This document shows, piece after piece, positions 34,948-43,076 of a DNA stretch of 64,000 bases. A program made the translations under genes and the position numbers. Below the pieces are notes generated by a model that made no database searches, was not told where the DNA came from, and saw nothing but the letters and a program-made list of their open reading frames with translations. Numbering within the stretch: position 1 is the first letter of the stretch; each line of letters opens with the position of its first letter. The DNA comes from Pseudomonas sp. Au-Pse12 (GTDB lineage: Bacteria; Pseudomonadota; Gammaproteobacteria; Pseudomonadales; Pseudomonadaceae), in NCBI RefSeq assembly GCF_021341665.1, contig NZ_JAJTTH010000001.1, positions 930,001 through 994,000 of the forward strand. Direction: 5' to 3'.

Positions 34948-35453
34948 TTCTAGTAAGCGGTCAATACCAACTATCAGCTGTCGCCGGTAGAGTTTGAAAA
35001 GCGTTACGCGATGAGCTTGCAGGGTGTCTAAAAAACCCGGGGCGATTCACTTTGCCGTTATTTTTGAAGGCAATAGCTTCGCACCCTGAACATGTAGCAA
35101 AGGGCTATCTAGCACATCCGTCCTATGCCTTTGACGAAAACAGCGGTTGCAAGCCCCCATGGAGCAAGCCAGCAGAACCCTCGCTGCGCCGCCAGGTGGG
35201 CCATGGCGTTGGCCCTGATGGCCGAGGAACGTCCGCAAGTGACCGATAGCTGTCCTCAACCAAAGTTCGCCTTGGGTTGAGGATTCAATCGGTCGACGCA
35301 ACAGATTGGCTAAATGGCCCTGCAGGCGCTTCGTATTTCAGTTTTTTGCGAGCTCATTACGGATCAAAACTGAGTCGATGAGCACGAGCATTTTCACAGA
35401 CAAAAACAAGCGAAGTGCAATCTGCCAGACCGTCTTACTTTTTAAACCCCACC
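34948..35453. other. Gene-poor stretch with unreadable relics
   Basis: Roughly 500 bases with only short, unsupported frames on both strands. The segment from about 35020 (GGGTGTCTAAAAAACCCGGG...) looks like the end of an insertion sequence but lacks a matching partner. I could not identify any protein remnant. Confidence 0.4.
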
Positions 35454-35723
35454 CTATATATGTTCCAAATATTCCAAGGAAACCTCGCCACCGAGGTAAG
35501 GGCCGTCATCACTGCAATCCATTGCCGGCTCGTCAAAATCAATCCATACACTGGTCATAATCCTGTCTTTTCCAGCCATAGTTCGTTGAGTGCTAGATAA
35601 CTCCACTTCACCACCTAAGGCTTCCTTTACATATTCTGGAGGTAACGAAACCACTCCAACCCCGCCATTCGGCCACCACACGTGGGGCTTAACTTTTACC
35701 CTGTCACCGTCATTGAATTTCAT
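35454..35723 (-). CDS. Small hypothetical protein with SH3-like N-terminus
   Basis: 89 residues: MKFNDGDRVKVKPHVWWPNGGVG then VVSLPPEYV..., ending GGEVSLEYLEHI. The GDRVKVK...GGVGVV opening resembles small SH3-like beta-barrel domains. Typical of orphan immunity or accessory genes; no defined family. AT-rich surroundings. It ends about 40 bases before repeat copy B, reading away from it. Confidence 0.5.
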   Translation of the reverse strand: MKFNDGDRVKVKPHVWWPNGGVGVVSLPPEYVKEALGGEVELSSTQRTMAGKDRIMTSVWIDFDEPAMDCSDDGPYLGGEVSLEYLEHI

Positions 35724-35744
35724 TTATTTACTGACCCGTTCTCA

Positions 35745-35825
35745 AACCGCCAAGCCCCATATTGCAATCCTACAAAACTTACAGACGCGTCTGACTTGTC
35801 CCCTCCGGGACCCAACGCCCATAGT
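35745..35825 (+). repeat. Direct repeat, copy B (contains palindrome CAGACGCGTCTG)
   Basis: Identical to copy A over 36 bases (35764-35799) and similar beyond, with the palindrome at 35782-35793. It is followed by TCGGTTCGCCAACC, which recalls the loop segment of the C4-like RNA downstream of copy A, but no full C4 structure follows. The remaining bases to 36017 hold no gene. Confidence 0.8.
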
Positions 35826-36017
35826 CTCTCTCGGTTCGCCAACCCGCGTTTCGAGCGCATCTCGCGCACCGAAAAAATGCTGTCAACACCAACCGGCAGC
35901 ACATCACCAAGGTCGCTGAAATGACTCTGCGCGACGGTCGCAACTTGCTGGAGGAATAGCCCAAATGCCCCCCTCGCAAGCTGGAACCATTAAGTCTCAA
36001 GCTGTCGACAAACCGCA

Positions 36018-36035
36018 GTTGTGAAAAAACACAAC
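36018..36035 (+). promoter_or_regulatory. Candidate HigA operator
   Basis: GTTGTG-AAAAAA-CACAAC, a perfect inverted repeat with 6-base arms, 33 bases before the higB start. HigA antitoxins repress their own operon through such palindromes close to the promoter. Confidence 0.5.
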
Positions 36036-36068
36036 CAGAGTAGCATTGGCTCGAAGACAGGGAAGCCT

Positions 36069-36401
36069 ATGGACATTCTCACGCCATCACGTTTTACCGA
36101 TGCTGCGATTTTGTATCCGAACGACAAGGCCGGGCTTGATCGTTGCCTGCGGATTTTGAGGATGGCACGCCCAAAAGGATTCGCAGACCTGCAAAAGCTT
36201 TTCGGTACGCAAGGGATCGACTTGTTCAAACCGAGAGCCGCAGCGAACTGGGTCGTGATCGACGTAGGCGGCAACAATCTCAGGGTGATCGGCGGCGTCA
36301 ACTACACCCGACAGAAGTTTTACGTCAAACACATCTACACACATGCCGACTACGACCTTGCCAACGCCTGGTATGCAAGAAACCAAGGGGTAAAACGATG
36401 A
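36069..36401 (+). CDS. higB: HigB-family type II toxin (mRNA interferase)
   Basis: 110 residues from MDILTPSRFTDAAIL, with AGGGAAG at proper spacing; an ATG at 36021 lies inside the likely operator and is less probable. The RelE/HigB fold is recognisable from ANWVVIDVGGNNLRVIGGVNY and the closing FYVKHIYTHADYDLANAW, which is the HigB_toxin family C-terminus. It should cleave mRNA at the ribosome. Toxin-first order and ATGA overlap with the antitoxin are typical of hig loci. It lies at the right edge of the accessory tract, a common place for TA stabilisation modules. Confidence 0.82.
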   Translation: MDILTPSRFTDAAILYPNDKAGLDRCLRILRMARPKGFADLQKLFGTQGIDLFKPRAAANWVVIDVGGNNLRVIGGVNYTRQKFYVKHIYTHADYDLANAWYARNQGVKR

Positions 36402-37033
36402 GCGAAGCCCGAAACGAACTTCAAACCGTGATCGCAACGCTTGGCGAACTGCATGCGGTGCTGGAGCGCCTGCGCGGTGAATTTGTGCACGGCATCAAGA
36501 CCCCCGCTGACTACGAGCGTGCGACCGACCTGCTTGATGAACTCACTGATGGGCGCGAGCTGAGCAAGGTCGAAGAGAAAGTTCTTGTCGAGCTCGAAAA
36601 TGAAATTCTGGCCTACCAGCGCCACTCCGAGCAGTTTCGCGAATCGAACGCCGCTTTTGAGGCGGCCTGCACCCCTGTGCAGTTGATCAAGGATCTGATG
36701 GAAACGCGGGGGCTCACGGGTTCTGATCTCCCTGAAATCGGCGATAAAACAGCTGTGTCCAAGGTGCTCAGTGGGAGCCGGCCCATCAGTCACAAGATGG
36801 CCTACGCGCTGGCAGAGCGGTTTTCGATGGAGCCCAGTGCTTTCGTGTCGGCAGCTTCGGTAAAGGCCGCTCCTCTCGAAGGCGTTCGTCCCAAGGCTAA
36901 ACAGACTTCAGCTTATTACCGCACTAGCAACATCTCCCGGAACTTACTCCCAGTGAAAGGTGCCGACGCTGGTGAATCCAAACGGGTAGCGTCCAAGAGC
37001 CGACACTTGGGTAAAGCTCCGACCAAGGGATAG
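36398..37033 (+). CDS. higA: HigA-type antitoxin with long N- and C-terminal extensions
   Basis: 211 residues, about twice the usual HigA. The HTH_3 domain is at about 100-150 (LIKDLMETRGLTGSDLPEIGDKTAVSKVLSGSRPISHKMAYALAERFSM), with the VSKVLSG recognition helix. It is preceded by a helical part (RNELQTVIATLGELHAVLERL) and followed by a basic, Ser/Lys-rich tail of about 55 residues that looks disordered. It neutralises HigB and represses the operon. The gene starts within the toxin stop. The tail is unusual and could add DNA binding or partner contacts. Confidence 0.78.
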   Translation: MSEARNELQTVIATLGELHAVLERLRGEFVHGIKTPADYERATDLLDELTDGRELSKVEEKVLVELENEILAYQRHSEQFRESNAAFEAACTPVQLIKDLMETRGLTGSDLPEIGDKTAVSKVLSGSRPISHKMAYALAERFSMEPSAFVSAASVKAAPLEGVRPKAKQTSAYYRTSNISRNLLPVKGADAGESKRVASKSRHLGKAPTKG

Positions 37034-37083
37034 CCCATTTCCATCCTGCCGTTCTGAGTTCCGTACGCTAACGCCGTATCGCC

Positions 37084-37680
37084 CTACCCCAACTGCAAAA
37101 AGAACCGACCAATCCCCGCGCCTGTCCTCTCTGAAAAGTCCTCATCCAGAAACAGATACCCCATGCCATCCGAAAGCACGCCTTTATGCTCAGGCAGCGC
37201 TACATCCAGATCGCCCCCATAAATGGAGACCCTTCTGCGCCCTGCCCCCGCCAGAACAGGCGACTGCAACCAAGCGTCCACGCCATCCAATTTGGACGCC
37301 AGGTTTTCATCATCGTCCGCGTCGCCGTTCACCCCCAGCCGCACCGTTCCGCGATCTGAAATCGGCTGAGCGGCCTCATGCCGCTCGGAACCGGCTCGCA
37401 CATAGCCCATGACAACTGCTTCCGAGTGTCCCTGGACAGCACGCAACTTTCGATAGTGGCCGACCTCGCCCGGCCAGTACGGCACAAAAACCGACACCCA
37501 ATACCCCCCATCAATCAAGGCCTCTGAAAACCAACGTCCAGGAAAGGCCATGAGGTGGGTCAGCGCCACTCCATCAGGCGAACGGGGCCAAGCCAGATCA
37601 GTCGGCAGACAGGCTCCACCACCGACATAGGCATCATCTTTTGCAGGCGTTTCACTGGTAAATATCAGCTCGTCAAACAT
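37084..37680 (-). CDS. DUF1963/YwqG-like protein
   Basis: 198 residues, MFDELIFTSETPAKDDAYVGGGACLPTDL. The GG-x-x-x-LPxxLxWPRSPDGVALTHLMAFPG pattern is the YwqG/DUF1963 opening; WYFLD-type strands and GIGRFFLQLG at the end also match. The family has no known biochemical activity and is common among immunity-like orphan genes near toxins. No signal peptide. It faces the TA pair and ends 51 bases from it. Confidence 0.6.
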   Translation of the reverse strand: MFDELIFTSETPAKDDAYVGGGACLPTDLAWPRSPDGVALTHLMAFPGRWFSEALIDGGYWVSVFVPYWPGEVGHYRKLRAVQGHSEAVVMGYVRAGSERHEAAQPISDRGTVRLGVNGDADDDENLASKLDGVDAWLQSPVLAGAGRRRVSIYGGDLDVALPEHKGVLSDGMGYLFLDEDFSERTGAGIGRFFLQLG

Positions 37681-37743
37681 GCGTATCTTTGCACTCAGTC
37701 ATGGGTTGCAGCCTTCGTTAACAGCCCCAGGCCAATACCGGCC

Positions 37744-38181
37744 TCAAGGCTTCAGGCCATACACCTTGCCTCGACAATCCACCCTCAATTCCTCCAGAAA
37801 GGGGCGCAACTGCACCTCCTCCATCAACGCCAGCAACTGTCCAGCCGCCTCCCGCAGCAACTGCCACTGCTCATGTTCAAAGATCCCCCGGTCGCCACAA
37901 TGAAAGGCCGCCTCGGACAATCCATTGCATTGCCCCCAGAGGTTTTGCAGCCCAGCCCGGACTTCATCCGGCAATGCACTGGCGCACGTTGCTAGCAGCG
38001 CCTCCAACGGCAACATCGCCATGGACCAGGCCTCACAGGCGGCGCAATCAGGGATGGTGGCCTGCTGAGCCTGCGCATCCAGTGCCAGAAACCCCAGGGC
38101 ATCGATTGCCTCGCCCACCGCCAGCACCCGCTTGTACTCATCCTGCCCGTACCATTCCCAGACAGTGGTGGAGAACCCCAT
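37744..38181 (-). CDS. Hypothetical protein, orphan immunity-like
   Basis: 145 residues from MGFSTTVWEWYGQDEYKRVL (GGAG eight bases upstream). A longer reading frame continues to 38745, but that part is the antisense of the broken gene on the other strand and is not coding. All-helical, with ALDAQAQQATIPDCAACEAW and a Leu/Glu-rich C-terminus. No family recognised. Size and neighbourhood suggest an orphan immunity protein. Confidence 0.5.
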   Translation of the reverse strand: MGFSTTVWEWYGQDEYKRVLAVGEAIDALGFLALDAQAQQATIPDCAACEAWSMAMLPLEALLATCASALPDEVRAGLQNLWGQCNGLSEAAFHCGDRGIFEHEQWQLLREAAGQLLALMEEVQLRPFLEELRVDCRGKVYGLKP

Positions 38182-38313
38182 GTTTTCAGCTCCAAAATTC
38201 GTCCGGGCGAATATATCGGTATCACGGTCCTTTTGCGCATCCAGCAGCCTCGCCGCTTGTGTCGCGCTGCAAACTCTGGAATTGTCTGCCCCTTTGACCA
38301 CGCCCCCATCCCC

Positions 38314-38761
38314 ATGAACCCACGCCTCGCCCAGCTTGTGTGCGACTACCAGGCCAGCGTCCGCTGCGCCGTCGAGTTGATGCAGCAATGCGCCATCCCC
38401 CTCCCCGCCAGCAACAGCGACTGGGCGGGGCTCGATATTCCGGAGCAAGGGCAGCTGACTGGCGGCATCCGTTACTTCAAGCACGGCTATGGCTGCGCCG
38501 TTCACCTGCCAACGGCAATAGTGAGCTTTGACTTTGGCGAGTAGGGAGAGATCGACGGCGTCACCCTGTCCAGGCTCGCCGGCTTTGCCGAGAACCGGCT
38601 CGCGCAGTACGGTTTTACCGATGAGGATGAGCTCAAGCAGTGCTTCGAGCATGAAGTGGCAGCCGGGGCTTTGGTGTATTCGGGCTACATCCTTTACTAC
38701 GTCGCGGCGGCGGAGTCCCGGCCGTGCAACCGGGTCGATGGCCACACACCTTCGGCCTGAA
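38314..38761 (+). pseudogene. DUF6896-like gene interrupted by an in-frame TAG
   Basis: Starts MNPRLAQLVCDYQASVRCAVEL and reads ...AIVSFDFGE, then TAG at 38542-38544, then GEIDGVTLSRLAGFAENR and on to LVYSGYILYY in the same frame. Restoring one sense codon (for example CAG) rejoins a protein of about 130 residues that resembles the DUF6896 family. After 38700 the frame runs on without the expected stop, so the 3' end is unclear. A single recent nonsense change, or read-through, explains it. Confidence 0.6.
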
Positions 38762-38781
38762 GCGCTCCACGCACTGTCGCT

Positions 38782-39405
38782 TCAGGCGTCGGGCGCTGGC
38801 CGTTGGGCGATCACCTCGAAGCGGTGCCAATGCTTGGTGCCACGCAGGCTGGGGCCATCGTATTCATGTGCCTCGAAGCGGATCAGATCGAGCCCCTGGA
38901 ACAATCCACGGGCCTGTGACTCGGAATGAAAGGTTCTCGACGGGTCGCCCGCCCAATCATCCCGGTTGCCGAACAGTTGCCCAACGAACAGGCCTCCCGG
39001 CAGCAGTGCAGCCCTGACCTGGGCCCAGAATTTTTCGAAATGCTGCGGGTGACAAAAAGGTATCGACATGCCGGCGTGAATCAACGAGGCAGCCGGCAAT
39101 GTCGCGAGGCTTTCAAACTGTTGCGTGCGGGTTTCCAAGCAGACGCCCGGGAAGTCGGCGCGGATGGCGTTGACCATTTCAATTGCCGCGCGCTCCTGGT
39201 CAATCGCCAGCACATCCCAGCCCGCCGCCAGCAGGCCGCGGGTTTCATTACCGCTGCCACAGCCCAGATCAATGGCCTGTCGCCAGTTCGCCTGAGGGCT
39301 CAGCCTCTCGAGCGCCGCACCCAGAAGCGATGATAACGGCCGCTCTTTGTGGTGCGCGTAGTAAGCTCCCCAACCGGATGGCCGGCCTGGATCTCGCGAT
39401 TGCAT
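38782..39405 (-). CDS. Class I SAM-dependent methyltransferase
   Basis: 207 residues. Motif I is AIDLGCGSGNETRGLL, followed by the acidic strand end VLAIDQERAA, motif II/III ASLIHAGMSIPF and LLPGGLFVGQLFG. TehB-like small-molecule methyltransferases have this layout, but the substrate is unknown. Cytoplasmic. It converges with the broken DUF6896-like gene. Confidence 0.82.
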   Translation of the reverse strand: MQSRDPGRPSGWGAYYAHHKERPLSSLLGAALERLSPQANWRQAIDLGCGSGNETRGLLAAGWDVLAIDQERAAIEMVNAIRADFPGVCLETRTQQFESLATLPAASLIHAGMSIPFCHPQHFEKFWAQVRAALLPGGLFVGQLFGNRDDWAGDPSRTFHSESQARGLFQGLDLIRFEAHEYDGPSLRGTKHWHRFEVIAQRPAPDA

Positions 39406-39526
39406 TCCTTGAACCTTCGTTGATGACCATGGACTTATTGAACGCCACGGATACTGACAGAGTTCTGATCCGGTTTCATGGACCAGAGCCCCCTATTTCA
39501 TCACCCGCGACCCCCGGAACAGCAGC

Positions 39527-39964
39527 ATGAAATTCACCTCGGCCGGCCAACTCATCGACCCGCGAACCGTCGGCTATCGCAGCCTGGGCTTCGGCGAGGC
39601 GCTGTCGATCCCGGCAACGCCCTATGAGTTGTGCGTCAACCACAGCGACCTGCCACCACGCTTTGTGGAGCGCGCAGACACTTTTATTGCCGAATGCAAA
39701 ACCGACGACATCGCCCAAGGCTATTACGACATTCCGGAGCTTGCGGCGCTGGGCTACCCCAGTTTCAGGACGCTCTTGCAAGACCATCCCGACCTCGCGG
39801 CGAGCTTGGTCCAGGACTACCTGTATTTCGAGCTGTTCTTTTCGCTGTTCCCACATTCAAGCGCTCTTGAAGTGGTGATAAACAGCATCACCAGCGTCTG
39901 CTCAAAAGAGGCGGCTATCAGGATCACGGGCGAGACATTCGCCGCCCGTAACATCTGCCCATGA
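39527..39964 (+). CDS. Hypothetical protein next to vgrG relic
   Basis: 145 residues, MKFTSAGQLIDPRTVGYRSLGF. No recognised family. Mixed alpha/beta with a Phe-rich C-terminal part (YLYFELFFSLFPHSSALEV). No signal peptide. It ends 8 bases before the truncated vgrG on the opposite strand. It may be an orphan immunity or chaperone gene left from a type VI cargo unit. Confidence 0.5.
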   Translation: MKFTSAGQLIDPRTVGYRSLGFGEALSIPATPYELCVNHSDLPPRFVERADTFIAECKTDDIAQGYYDIPELAALGYPSFRTLLQDHPDLAASLVQDYLYFELFFSLFPHSSALEVVINSITSVCSKEAAIRITGETFAARNICP

Positions 39965-39971
39965 CGGGCAT

Positions 39972-40865
39972 TCAGCTGCAACACAGGCAACCGCTGATCA
40001 GCGGTTGATCGGGGTCGTTTTCAAGAAAGGCGACCCTGACCTCCACGCCGGGGCGCAAGGGCGTCCGTTCACAACGCCAATTGGCCGCGCCCTCCAGCCA
40101 GCAGCTGCTCTTGTCGTCAAACCGACCTTCGCGATCCCAGGGAAACTTGACCTTGACCCTTTCGAGGCGCCGATCACACGGGCTCGCCTGGTCTTCCAGT
40201 GCAATCACCAGCGCCGTCTGGTTGCCGGGCGCCCGAGGCTTCTGGTGAACCCGAGGCGGGTGCTCGCAAGGGTCCAGCGCCAGCGCCGGGAAACGGTTGC
40301 GATAAGCCGCCCGGTCATCGCTAAAGACCAGTACGTGGCCTTGAGCGCTGTGCTGGAAGTGGAAGTGAATCCCCTCCTCTTCGCACAAGCGCTGAACAAA
40401 GTGCAGATCGGTTTCATCGTACTGGGTGCAGTAGTCACGCTCGGGGTAGGTCGAGCCCAGTTCGAATCGGCAGGCGTCGCCCAGAATCCCATGTTCTTCG
40501 AGAATCAAGGCGACGATGTTCGGCACCGAGAAGCGTTGATAGATCCGCTGATTGATGCGGTGGCGCAAGTAGGACAAGTGCGGCACCAGGGCCAGGTTGT
40601 AGTGGGTCAAGCCCTGCGCGTTACGGACTGGAACAATGTGATAGATGCGTCCATGAATGCCATTGCCCTGTGCATCGAAAGCCAGGAATGCCTGCGCATC
40701 GAAGAGGCGTTGCAGATCCAGGTCCGGTCGTTGGTCCACAAGCTCCACGTTGAAGAAGTAAGGCTTGCTGATCGACTCTTCTCCGGTGAAGGCGAGCACT
40801 TGAAAGTCATGCTCGAAACCGTCGATGGTCAAACTGAAGTGGGTCTGATTGGCTGGGCTTAACAT
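39972..40865 (-). CDS. Shrunken VgrG-like protein (type VI spike)
   Basis: 297 residues against about 600-700 for full VgrG. Residues 1-215 are the gp27-like part (THFSLTIDGFEHDFQVLAFTGEESISKPYFF, IYHIVPV, YDETDLHFVQRLCEEEGI). The chain then jumps to a gp5-like OB domain (RVKVKFPWDREGRFDDKSSCWLEGAANW ... VEVRVAFLENDPDQPLISG). The connecting region and the C-terminal beta-helix needle are missing, so a normal spike cannot form. The frame is open throughout, so it may still make a protein. An in-frame start at 40958 is less likely. Either a decayed vgrG or a minimal adaptor. Confidence 0.7.
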   Translation of the reverse strand: MLSPANQTHFSLTIDGFEHDFQVLAFTGEESISKPYFFNVELVDQRPDLDLQRLFDAQAFLAFDAQGNGIHGRIYHIVPVRNAQGLTHYNLALVPHLSYLRHRINQRIYQRFSVPNIVALILEEHGILGDACRFELGSTYPERDYCTQYDETDLHFVQRLCEEEGIHFHFQHSAQGHVLVFSDDRAAYRNRFPALALDPCEHPPRVHQKPRAPGNQTALVIALEDQASPCDRRLERVKVKFPWDREGRFDDKSSCWLEGAANWRCERTPLRPGVEVRVAFLENDPDQPLISGCLCCS

Positions 40866-41029
40866 CCACTGTTCTCTTCTTGCATAACCTGTTGAACGGA
40901 CGCTGTCGCATACCGCCTTGCGGAAAAGTTCATCTTCCGCAAAGCGAGTACATTTCACCGAGTGTTTTAAACAATGAATTCACACACACTAAAAAGTGCA
41001 TGAAACAGCAAGCGAAGAGTCAAGCCAGA

Positions 41030-42133
41030 TCAGATACTGCTCTTCACCTTAGTCCAGACCCGCGTGCGTATTCTTTCCAGTTTCAATGGTAGCGGCTCAA
41101 GCGGAACCAAGGTCGCGACCGTTTCCTTGTCTGGGTAGATCCAGGGGTTATCACGCAACTTCTGCTCAACGAACGCGGTGGCATCTTTATTCGCATTGGG
41201 ATAAAGCGTGTGATTTGAGGTCTTGGCGATAACTTCCGGTCGCAACATGTAGTTGATGAACGCCATCCCTGCTTTGGGATGGGGAGCGTCTTTTAGCAGC
41301 ACCAGGTTTTCCGACCAGACCAGTGCACCTTCGCGAGGCAGGCTGTAGCTGATCCTGCGTCCGGTGTTGGCACTCTCGTTGGCCGCCTGAGCAGCCAGGG
41401 CACCGTTGGCCCAACCCACCACGACACAGATATTACCGCCCGCCAAGTCGACGTCGATTTTGGAAGAGTCGAAATAAAGGATGTAGGGACGAATCTTCAA
41501 CAGCAGGGCTTGAGCTTTAAGGTAGTCATCCGGGTTCTTGCTGTTGCTCGGGAGCCCAAGGTAGTTCAAGGCAATCGAGATGATCTCGCTGGGAGAATCG
41601 AGCATGGCCACGCCACAGGACTGGAGCTTGCTGATGTTCTCCTCTTTGAAGATCAGGTCCCAACTGTTGACCGGCGCATTGTCACCCAATGCGGCTTTGA
41701 CTTTATCCACGTCGTAGCCAATGCCGGTGGTGCCCCACAAGTAGGGCACGGCGTAGCGATTACCGGGGTCATTGACCGCGAGCTGGGCCAGGATGTCGGG
41801 GTCGATATGGGACAGATTGCTCAGCTGGGCCGGGTCCAGCGGCTGCAGTACCCCCGCCTGGATCAGGCTGGGCAGCACATTGGAGGTTGCCACCACCACG
41901 TCGTAGCCGGTGCGCCCGGCCATGACCTTGCTCTGCATGATATCGGCGCTGTCGAACGCATCCATGTGAATCCGAGTGCCCGTGTCCCGTTCGAACGCCT
42001 TCGGGGTCTCCGGTGCGAGCAGTCCGAACCAGTTATACAAGTACATTCCGGGCTCTGCCGCTGCCGCAGATGTACTGATTGCGGCAGCGAGAAACGCGGC
42101 CGAAAAAAGGGTTCGCAAAGGTGACTTTCTCAT
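41030..42133 (-). CDS. Polyamine ABC transporter substrate-binding protein (PotF/SpuD-like)
   Basis: 367 residues with a signal peptide (LFSAAFLAAAISTSAAAAEPG). The mature part starts LYNWFGLLAPETPKAFERDTG, the PotD/PotF opening, and keeps the acidic polyamine-contact context (ASNVLPSLIQAGVLQPLD; VPYLWGTTGIGYD). Periplasmic. The transporter's permease and ATPase genes are not nearby, so it may feed another system or act as a sensor partner. Divergent from the LuxR gene across 138 bases, a likely shared control region. Confidence 0.85.
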   Translation of the reverse strand: MRKSPLRTLFSAAFLAAAISTSAAAAEPGMYLYNWFGLLAPETPKAFERDTGTRIHMDAFDSADIMQSKVMAGRTGYDVVVATSNVLPSLIQAGVLQPLDPAQLSNLSHIDPDILAQLAVNDPGNRYAVPYLWGTTGIGYDVDKVKAALGDNAPVNSWDLIFKEENISKLQSCGVAMLDSPSEIISIALNYLGLPSNSKNPDDYLKAQALLLKIRPYILYFDSSKIDVDLAGGNICVVVGWANGALAAQAANESANTGRRISYSLPREGALVWSENLVLLKDAPHPKAGMAFINYMLRPEVIAKTSNHTLYPNANKDATAFVEQKLRDNPWIYPDKETVATLVPLEPLPLKLERIRTRVWTKVKSSI

Positions 42134-42271
42134 GCAACATCCTTGTCAAGACGACGTGCCCTCATGGCTGTCGTAAATCCTGCAAGCGAATATACCGAGC
42201 CTTAGCCAATAGTAAATACCTACGATTACTTACCCTTGACCTACGAATCCCTAACCCTAAAGGGGTAGAAA

Positions 42272-43063
42272 ATGCCACTCGACCTTCATAACCTGGCTTG
42301 GCACCGATCGATTGGAAAGCTGATCATGCAGTTGAACCGTCCAGAGTTCTGGAGTTCACTTATCCGCACGCTCAATGAATATGTACAAATCGATAACTGG
42401 GTCGTATTAGTCTTCAACAATCAGCAGGTGCAAGTTGTCAGCCTTCCCGAAAGAGCCGATGCAGAAGAGGTCGATGCGTTCATTCATCTGTATGTAAAAG
42501 GGCTTTATCTACTGGACCCGTTCTACATAGCCAACCGGGAGAACCCACAGAGCGGCTTCTTTCACTTGCTGGATATTGCACCAGAGTACTTTCTTGAAAC
42601 CGAGTACTATCACAAGTACTTTGCGCAGTATATTTGCGCAGATGAAGTGCAATACAACGTTCAACTCGATGCAGACCGGACCCTGTGCATTTCCATTGGC
42701 AGCAACGTCCATTTCAATCAGGCACAGATCACCATGCTGGACATGATCAAGCCATGGGTCACCGCCTTGATGCACCAGCGCATGTGCTTCGAGACGGATG
42801 TGGAGAAACACCTGGCCGAGCCCCCTCAATGGCCTGAAACCATTACCCAGCTTGGCGCGCAAATAACCACCCGCGAAAGTGATGTACTCAGGCTGTTGCT
42901 CAGTGGCTTTTCCAACAAAGAGATTGCTGGAAAGCTATCCCTCTCCACGGAAACCATAAAAGTCCACCGCCGCAACATTTACGCCAAGTTGAACATCAAG
43001 TCGCAGTCCGAGCTCTTTGCGCGCTTCTTCATGCCAAGGCAGGATGTCCTGTCTCCCAGTTGA
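42272..43063 (+). CDS. LuxR-family transcriptional regulator
   Basis: 263 residues. The GerE-type DNA-binding domain is at about 195-255: ITTRESDVLRLLLSGFSNKEIAGKLSLSTETIKVHRRNIYAKLNI. The N-terminal 190 residues are a GAF/PAS-like sensing part (NWVVLVFNNQQVQVVS), without the acyl-homoserine-lactone signature. Regulators of this type often sit beside polyamine-binding genes in Pseudomonas; the divergent binding-protein gene is the likely target. Confidence 0.82.
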   Translation: MPLDLHNLAWHRSIGKLIMQLNRPEFWSSLIRTLNEYVQIDNWVVLVFNNQQVQVVSLPERADAEEVDAFIHLYVKGLYLLDPFYIANRENPQSGFFHLLDIAPEYFLETEYYHKYFAQYICADEVQYNVQLDADRTLCISIGSNVHFNQAQITMLDMIKPWVTALMHQRMCFETDVEKHLAEPPQWPETITQLGAQITTRESDVLRLLLSGFSNKEIAGKLSLSTETIKVHRRNIYAKLNIKSQSELFARFFMPRQDVLSPS

Positions 43064-43076
43064 AGCGCCCCCCACA

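Noticed and set aside
35020..35300. Possible insertion-sequence end (GGGTGTCTAAAAAACCCGGG)
   Set aside because: No second inverted end, no target duplication and no transposase fragment in any frame.
38182..38745. N-terminal extension of the 37744 gene to 38745
   Set aside because: This part is antisense to the DUF6896-like gene; a good ATG with GGAG exists at 38181.
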